NCBI RefSeq assembly: GCF_002288925.2
Contig: NW_022098076.1
Span: 89,636,182 to 89,700,181 of the forward strand
Direction: 5' to 3'
DNA from: Delphinapterus leucas
Taxonomy: Eukaryota > Chordata > Mammalia > Artiodactyla > Monodontidae
DNA length: 64,000 nt
Shown here: positions 57,601 to 64,000 of the stretch, piece by piece
Numbering within the stretch: the first letter of the stretch is position 1
Layout of the letters: every line of letters starts with the position of its first letter
Translations under genes and position numbers: made by a program
Notes under the pieces: model-generated
What the model saw: only the letters and a program-made list of their open reading frames with translations
Databases searched by the model: none
What the model was told of the DNA's origin: nothing

Positions 57601-58232
57601 GGAAAGATTTTTAAAGAGAAGGTGAGGGGTGGGGTAGAGGGTGTGTGATCAGCTCGTCGACATTCTTCTGATTGGTTGGTGGTGAGGTCATCGGGAGTCA
57701 ACATCACCAGCCTTCTGGTTCCAACCAGTCTGGGGTCTGTGTGCTGGTGGGCAGCATGCAGTTAACTTCTCCCACCTGGTGGGGGTTTCAAGTATCTTCC
57801 AACAGCTCAAAGGATGTGACTCAGAATATTATCTGTAGCCCTTGAGGAGGAACTAAAGGTCCTTGATTTTGTTTAACGGCTGAACTATTATTATTTTGTC
57901 CTGCTTGCATGTTTTCCTTTCTTTCTGCATTTTCTCACTTCTCTGTTTAAATGTTCTCTTTGGTACCCGGGGAAGGCCTAGGAGGTTTAAGTTTTTCTAC
58001 AGACAAGAGGCAGGTAGAGGACATGGAGGGGAGAGTCCCAGGAAGGCTCCATAGGGTCCTGCTCCATTACAAAGGTCATCAGGCAGGAGAAATTCCCCCT
58101 TATTTGCAGGAGAGTTGACTTTTTTTATTCTATTCAGGCCTCCAACTGACTGGATGAGGCCCACTCACAGTAAGGAAGACAATCTGCCTTACTCAGTCTA
58201 TGGATTCAAATGTTAGTCTCATCCAGAGACTG

Positions 58233-60929
58233 GATGCATCACCGTGCATTTTTTTCCATGCTCAGAAGGCCACTAGGGAAAGCCAGCACCACTCTGCCCA
58301 GAGCACCAGCTCACCACTTGGCTGAACCCATTCCACAACTCACTGGGTTTATGGTCTTTTGTTACACCAGCAATAGGAAAGGAAAACCTTCTCTGATGGC
58401 CAGAGTCAGCCAAGGGACCAGGTTGGGATTGGGGTGAATACAATGACTTACAGTGTTTAATTTTCTTCATTATTATTCATTGGACAACACAGTTTATTTT
58501 TTACTCTATGAGATATGGTTTAGTTACTTAAACATCTATCAGGCTGGTCTATTAGCATTCCCTAGGTGTATAATAAATAAGGAAAATATGCAAATATGTA
58601 AGTACATAAAGTAAATATGCATAAATCTGTCCATCAGCACTCGCATTAGAGGAACGTTGCTTGGGAGAGCAGCGTTTGCCCGAAAGAATGACTCTGTGGT
58701 GGTGGGATTTAAGCCCTACGTCACTGTGAAGAAAAGACATTCTAAGTTAAGAGCCTTCCCAGTGGCTCCAAAGTAGTCTCCAGTGGCTGAACCCTTGCAT
58801 GAGAAAACCCTGCACTGAGTCAGTCTCTAAGTTGGGAGCCACAGGCAGCAGGACAATCTGGTTGTCTCTGATCAGATTCATTTAGTAAGTGGATGCCGGG
58901 GCAGGGAGGGAGCGGCCAGAGCTTAGCCATCCCAGAGTATTCTTGCTCCTTTAACTGTCAATAGGCTCCGCCATGTTGAAGGCTCCTGGAGCAGAGGCCC
59001 CGGCTTCCCCACCTCTCAGTCCACCTTGAGACACAGCGTCATGGTCAAGGCAGCCCGCAGGACATGCCAGAGGAGTTCATCTGTTCAATGGATGAAGTTC
59101 CAAGCAGGTGGGATTGGTGCAGACCTTCTCTGAATCTGGTTCTGTAAGCACACAGGTCTGCTGTTGACATCCTAACAACTCAGAGGGGATTTTCCAGTGT
59201 TCCCTGGGATCTACATCTTACCGCATGTGAGTTAAGTTGGAGTGAACTTATTTTCCTAAATAAATGACAAAGGCTCTGGTGCTGTTTCTCACGTCAAAGG
59301 CGGGTCTGGGAAATGCAGTTTGTAGTCCAAAGAATCACAGTATCCCAGAATTTAATGGTTTAAAGGAAGAGAGACATAATACTTGAAACCCAAACACTTC
59401 CAAGACAAATGATGCGCACTGGTTCACCACTCATTTTCAGACTTTTCTGCTATCTCCTTGGCTGTTCCTTTCTGGAATCCGTGGCAAATCTGCCTTGCCT
59501 CACCCTTAAAGTGTGATTTGCCCAGAGTTTCGCCTCCCACCTGTCCTTTCATGCTGGGGGCCCATATGTATCCCCTTATTGGGATACAGCGTGACTCCAG
59601 CCCTGGAGACGCTACTCAACAGATTCTCTGGGTCAACAGCTGGCAGGGCCCAAGCCAACGGCCCTCCCTCAGGCCACGTGGCCAGGAGGCCAGCTCTCTA
59701 ATCACAGCTTGGCCTCACCATCAAAGGGTCTGGAAAGACCCGCTTTGCATCCTTCAAAGTCCAAACCTTGAGTATAATTAGTAGGTGCTTTCCCTGTGGA
59801 AAAGTGTTGGAAATCCTGCTTTGTGTAGTCACGGCCAGGAACACGCAGAGGTGTGGTTTCCTCTGTCTCAGAGATGCAAGGGCTCTGGCATGTGGTCCAG
59901 ACACCAGGCTTCTGCCAAAGGCCACCAGCCCACAGGCCAGCACCAGTACGTCATGTTCAGCACCACTTCCCCTGCAAAGCGCCCGCTCCCATGTCATCGC
60001 ACAAGGGCTACGGCAAACTTGGGGACAAGGCGATGACTGTCCAAAGGCATGACCAACTGAAGGCAAAATGTGATGTCGGTGCTCGAGGAGCTTGTCACAA
60101 AGTACCTGAGGGGTGACTGAGATGCTGCACTGGCTGGCTGAGCGGTCTGGGAGCACGTCCACTGGCAGCCAGGGGGCAGGTGAGGGGAGAATAGGAACTT
60201 GAAAACCTTGGAGACACCTAAGAAGCAAGCAGGCCTGAGGAAGGCGTGGGTGCAGCAGCAGGTAACGCAAGCTCCAGTGGACGCAGACCGGCTGGGTTCA
60301 AAACCCACCATGCCCCAGGGGTGGGACTTCAGGGGAGTGTGGTGAGAGCCTGGTGGGGTCTCAGCCTTCTCCTGTTCCCCAGGATGGGGGTCATCAGAAT
60401 AGCCCCTGTCATGGGGTTGACCTGGGGGTAAATGAAGACGAGTGTCAAAAGCCCCACTTAGCCAGAGCGGGCGCCCAGCAGACGCTCAGGAATGCAAGCT
60501 GACGCGAATCTTAATTCCATTTGCATACAGCCAGACCAAGGATGCCATGTGGTTTCAATCCTCAAAGCCCGTGTTTTCCAAGTGATCTCAGAATTACTGG
60601 TGTGCTGGTTAAATGCGGACTCAGGGAAAAGGAGGGTGAGTCTCTCAAGCTCTGTCTTGGGTCTGGGAACTGCCAGTGGCTGACCACCAGGCTTGTTTTA
60701 GTCCCTCCGTGTTTACGTGGCCTCAGGGGAAACAGCAAGTTGTAGGCGGGGCTAGACGCCACAAGGTGGAGTAAATGAGGGCCTCTGCTTCCCCAGCAGG
60801 CAACTCCACCAAAGAGATCGGATTCACCAGCACCGGCTCGTGAGCTATCTCAGGATCTCTCCTTAGACAGTCACTCTCCCGTGGGGTTAGTTACTGGAAG
60901 TTACTCTGGGGACGCAGAGTAAAGTAGGG
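58233..60929. other. unassigned, 2.7 kb
   Basis: The longest frame is 59698-60270 (minus, 190 codons); overlapping frames exist on the other strand and no domain or splice context is recognised. A patch at 60580-60640 (CTCAGAATTACTGGTGTGC) may be a hAT-Charlie scrap. Confidence 0.4.
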
Positions 60930-61370
60930 GTTAGGAATCCAGGCTGCGAAGTCGGCAAGGCTGGGTTCAGATTCCAGGTCTTCTAGTAACGGCTGTGTGG
61001 CCTTAGCTTGGCTCTAACCCTCTCCCTCATCCTCATCTATAGAACTGGGAGAGGGGTGGTAATAAAAATAAAGTCCTCAGGGCTGCCCTGGTGGCGCAGT
61101 GGTTGAGAGTCCACCTGCTGATGCAGGGGACACGGGTTCGTGCCCCTGTCCGGGAAGATCCCACATGCCGCGGAGCGGCTGGGCCCGTGAGCCATGGCTG
61201 CTGAGCCTGCGCGTCCGGAGCCTGTGCTCCGCAACGGGAAAGGCCACAACAGTGAGAGGCCCGCGTACCACAAAAAAAAAAAGAAAGAAGTCCTTTGATT
61301 TGGGGATCATGAAATGAGATTGTGTCCAGTGCCTAGCGTATTAAGAGAGCACTCTTAAACCTTGCCTTTG
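60930..61370 (+). mobile_element. MIR SINE split by a CHR-type SINE
   Basis: Left part GAATCCAGGCTGCGAAGTC, GGTTCAGATTCCAGGTCTTC, CTGTGTGGCCTTAGCTTGG; right part GATCATGAAATGAGATTG, GTGTCCAGTGCCTAGCG. The order matches MIR. The SINE at 61080-61287 lies between. Confidence 0.75.
61080..61287 (+). mobile_element. CHR-type SINE, short (cetacean) form
   Basis: Head GGGCTGCCCTGGTGGCGCAG (one change from the usual CTTCCC), B-box region GGTTCGTGCCCC, GGAGCGGCTGGGCCCGTGAG, GCTCCGCAACGGGAAAGGCC and an A-rich tail. AAGTCCT flanks it at 61071-61077 and 61288-61294. Confidence 0.93.
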
Positions 61371-62565
61371 TATCTGTGGGTAGAGTTAGGAGAAACTGGC
61401 TACAAGAGTCTGTATGATGTCATTTCTTAGAAGTAGCTCACGAAGAGCATCTCCTCAATGGAAACTACAAATATCTAGAGCAGGATCTGACCCACATCCA
61501 CAGCCTTTTGACGTTCTTAGAGTTTAAGATCAACGTAGGCAATCTGTTTGCTGAGTGATAAATGCCAGTGCTTGAATGTGATTTCAGTCATAGATGCTGC
61601 AAACCAAGATCTTAGAGATGAAACCATCCGTGGGATTCTCATGAGGATATGGGGAACTCTGTGACTGGAGATTTCCCTCTGTCATTATTATGTTTGATAA
61701 ATGGCCACTTGGAAAGTGTGTTAAAATGTTGGCATGTTTTTTCAGGCAAAACAATTCCAACCAGAAAGCAGGTGCTTGGAGGTTCCTCTATTGCTCTGAA
61801 ATACACCTCAGTGATTGATTTCATAATGATGGAAGTGAAATTTGTGATGTTAAAATCAAATAACATATGGGGACTACATCAAGAATGGCCTCCTTATCCT
61901 GCCATAGTTAATATCTTCCCATTTTGTGCTTAATGTTCACTGTTTCCTTCTAAGATTTGAAATACACACGGAACTCCCAATTCAGCTTTCATCTAAAAAG
62001 CTATTTCAACTGGAAACAAAATCCAGTTGAATGTACATGCATTTGTTGAGAAATCGGTATAGAAATAGATGTTTGTCCACGTTACCAATATGACACAGAA
62101 TCAAATATGCCCTTTTGAAAGAGTTACTATGGAGTAAAGGTAGGAAAATAATTCCAGAGTTTCCACCTGGACGTCAATCAAGTTACATTCTCTCATAGCA
62201 GAGGACCTGCCCCCCTGACAGCCTCTCTCCACCTGAGCTGAACATCTGTGGGTGATGAGGGCAGAGCAGGGTACAGAGAGTACTGTCCAGGGAGCACAGG
62301 GACAGAAGAAGTAGCAGAGGGAGTTTCCTCCCCTCCCAAAGGGGTCTTTTAAAATCATTCCCAGGGAATGCTTCTTTCACTCCCCTGCATCAATCACCCA
62401 GTGACAGTCCGTGGAAATGGGTAAGAAGTGCATGACCTGGTCTCTCCCTCTGTCCCTCTGTCTCTGTCTCTGTCTCTATCTCTTTCTCCAACTCCTTCAC
62501 TACACAGTGTTTCTCTGATCTTTCAGATCCCTAAACTTGCCCAGCCTCTCCCAGCTTTAGGAGCC
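61371..62565. other. unassigned sequence
   Basis: Nothing recognised except a TCTCTG-type simple repeat at 62440-62486. The 94-codon frame at 61649-61933 has no recognisable feature. Confidence 0.4.
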
Positions 62566-63559
62566 TGTGATGGTTAATTTTATGTGTCAGTTTGACTGGG
62601 TTAAGGATGCCCAAGTAGCTGGTAAAACATGATTTCTGGGTGTGTCTGTGAGGATGTTTCCAGAAGGGATTAACACTTGAATCTGTAGGCTGAGTAAAGA
62701 TTGCCCTCAACGATGTGTGTGTGGGGAGGTGGTGGCTGGGGGGACATCATCCAATCCTTTGAGGGCCTGACTACAAAAAAAAGTGGAGGAAGGGTGAATT
62801 CACTCACTCTTTGAGCTGAGATATCCATCTTCTCTTGCCCTCGGACACTGGCACTCCTTGTTCTCAGACCTTCACACCCAGGCTGAATTCTACCACCTGC
62901 TTTCCTGGTTCTCTCCTATCTATCTATCTATCATCTATCAATAATCTATCTCTCCATCTATCCCTCTAACTATCTATCAATAATCTATCCCTATATCAAT
63001 AATCTATCTCCCCATCTATCCATCTAGTTATCAATAATCTATCCCTCTATCCATCTATAAATCTATCCCTCTATCAATAATCTATCCCTCTATCTACCTA
63101 TCAATAATCTATCCCTCTATCAATAATCTATCTCTCCATCTATCCATCTATCTAGTTATCAATAATCTATCCCTCTATCCATCTATAAATCTATCCCTCT
63201 ATCTATCAATAATCTATCCCTCTATCTATCTATCAATAATCTATCCCTATATCAATAATCTATCTCTCCATCTACCCATCTATCTATTTATCAATAATCT
63301 ATCCCTCTCTCCATCTATAAATCTATCCCTCTATCTATTCCTCTATCTATCATCTATCAATAATCTATCCCTCTATCAATAATATATCTCTCCATCTATC
63401 CATCTATTTATCAATAATCTATCCCTCTATCCATCTATAAATCTATCCCTCTATCTATCAATAATCTACCCCTCTATCTATCTCTCTATCTATCTGTCAT
63501 CTATCTATCTCATCTGTTTCCCATTGGTTCTGTTTCTCTGGAGAGCCCTGACTAATACA
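62566..63559 (+). mobile_element. MLT2-type (ERVL) solo LTR with expanded satellite
   Basis: It starts TGTGATGGTTAATTTTATG and ends GGAGAGCCCTGACTAATACA. Near-exact 5 bp duplication: GAGCC at 62561-62565 and GAGTC at 63560-63564, as expected for ERVL. MLT2 LTRs are usually about 450-500 bp, but this one is 994 bp because the simple-repeat stretch near its 3' end has grown to about 600 bp. It is the opposite orientation to the MLT2 copy at 55.9-58.2 kb. Confidence 0.85.
62917..63520. repeat. TATC-derived higher-order tandem repeat
   Basis: Built from CTAT/CATC tetramers and an ATCAATAATCTATCCCTC subunit. A landmark ATCTCTCCATCTAYCC occurs at about 62948, 63006 (variant), 63130, 63262 and 63386. 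The last four spacings are 124, 132 and 124 bp, so there is a repeat of roughly 31-33 tetramers. Not a CRISPR: no constant repeat with unique spacers. Confidence 0.9.
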
Positions 63560-64000
63560 GAGTCTTTGCATTTCTTCTCCCCAAGCCTCTGCCAGCATTT
63601 CCCATTACAGTGGATCTTTTCCGGGATGCTGCCCAAGACCTTGGCAAGTCCCCAAATGTACAAATGACGTCATATCCTTTCGGGCTCCTGCGTGCGAGAG
63701 GCCCTGCGTGAAGAGAAGGGCTGAGTTGTGATGAGGTGGCATCCTGGGTGGCCGGCTCAGCATGGAGACCCTTCCCCTAGGGAATCCATGCTGTTCCTTC
63801 CTTTCATTCTAGCCTAGAGGGCATGTCGTCTCGGAGAGGCCTTGCAGTTGAAGTGGCCCTGCCCCCCCCCAAGCACCCCGTCACCCTGTCTGCTGTCTCA
63901 TCACCTGTCTCTCAGCTTCTCTGACTGTCTGAAGCTGCCTCCTGGGGCTGTCGTGTGTATGTGGTGGACGGGGGCAGCTGGCTCAGGAGCCGCTGTCTGA
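63560..64000. other. unassigned sequence
   Basis: Nothing recognised to the end of the window. Confidence 0.4.

Larger units (their letters stand above)
57052..58071 (-). mobile_element. ERV1-type solo LTR (copy B), interrupted by L1 and SINE
   Basis: The plus strand begins TGTTACTGAACCAAACTTGG (reverse of the LTR end TTCAGTAACA) and ends GGGTCCTGCTCCATTACA. An exact AAGG duplication lies at 57048-57051 and 58072-58075. On the minus strand AATAAA lies within GGAATAAATGC (57138-57148) and a TTTAAAAA TATA-like motif around 57610-57617. It matches copy A at 41300-42265 in several blocks. It inserted into the MLT2 LTR. Confidence 0.85.
55933..58232 (-). mobile_element. MLT2-type (ERVL) LTR in three pieces
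   Basis: Pieces: 55937-56016 (AGTTCTCCAGAGAAACAG then a TA/TG run), 56851-57051 (AGAGATTTATTATAAGGAG, GGCTCAGGTGATTATAG, CAAGCTGGAGACCC) and 58076-58232 (TATTCAGGCCTCCAACTGAC, GGATGAGGCCCACTC, TCAAATGTTAGTCTC). Read on the minus strand they rebuild the MLT2 order. Insertions at 56017-56846 and 57052-58071 separate the pieces. Confidence 0.8.

Noticed and set aside
41300..58071. A provirus bounded by two LTRs
   Set aside because: The LTRs are in opposite orientation, each has its own 4 bp duplication, and no retroviral internal sequence is visible between them.
59698..60270. 190-codon minus-strand frame as a gene or exon
   Set aside because: GC-rich region with several overlapping open frames on both strands and no family I recognise; length alone is weak evidence in mammalian DNA.
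61080..61160. tRNA gene from the SINE heads (A and B boxes)
   Set aside because: All such matches are 5' parts of CHR-type SINEs with flanking duplications and no complete tRNA cloverleaf.
62917..63520. CRISPR-like array
   Set aside because: The sequence is continuous tetramer-based satellite without unique spacers and lies inside an LTR of a mammalian genome.
1..64000. A previously undescribed defence, biosynthetic or mobile system
   Set aside because: The window is mammalian non-coding DNA dominated by known classes of retroelements; nothing in it supports a new multi-gene system.

Overview
This 64 kb window is mammalian nuclear DNA, most likely from a cetacean. The main evidence is about thirteen tRNA-Glu-derived CHR-type SINEs. 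Five are the roughly 205 bp form abundant in whale and dolphin genomes. There are also several groups of L1 3' ends with the cetartiodactyl-type 3' UTR. I saw no BovB LINE or Bov-A SINE (expected in a ruminant), no PRE-1 (pig) and no Alu or B1. The species assignment is an inference from repeat families recalled from knowledge, not from a search.

I could support no host protein-coding gene, no tRNA or rRNA gene, no CRISPR array and no operon. The only long open reading frame (38071-39684, minus, 537 codons) is the C-terminal part of L1 ORF2 in a 5'-truncated insertion. The window is best read as an intergenic or large-intron landscape. Layers of transposable elements alternate with 0.5-3 kb stretches of apparently single-copy sequence.

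Layout: 1-9 kb holds alternating L1 tails and SINEs, one ERV1-like LTR and a decayed L1 ORF2. 9-20 kb is mostly single-copy sequence with a MER5A, MIR pieces, a TG microsatellite and one SINE. 20.5-30 kb has an MLT1 LTR, two stacked plus-strand L1s, a MER2 and a long run of antisense old L1. 30-35.5 kb is mostly single-copy. 35.5-40.8 kb is antisense L1 carrying a young L1 insertion that has the marks of 3' transduction. 41.3-48.7 kb has an ERV1 LTR, a Tigger-like DNA transposon, a second short LTR and small insertions. 48.7-54.8 kb is mostly single-copy, with a CpG-dense islet and a G-rich tract. 54.8-58.2 kb is a seven-element nest of LTRs, L1s and a SINE. 58.2-62.5 kb is single-copy plus a SINE inside a MIR. 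62.6-63.6 kb is an MLT2-type LTR with an internal higher-order TATC satellite.

How the parts relate: SINE and L1 copies with direct flanking repeats of 7-18 bp and A-rich tails show mobilisation by L1 target-primed reverse transcription. The LTRs look like solo LTRs; two have exact 4 bp duplications (CAGG and AAGG) and two have imperfect 5 bp duplications. I found no evidence of a new biological system. The most informative observations are the L1 3' transduction, the nested cluster and the higher-order repeat inside an LTR.
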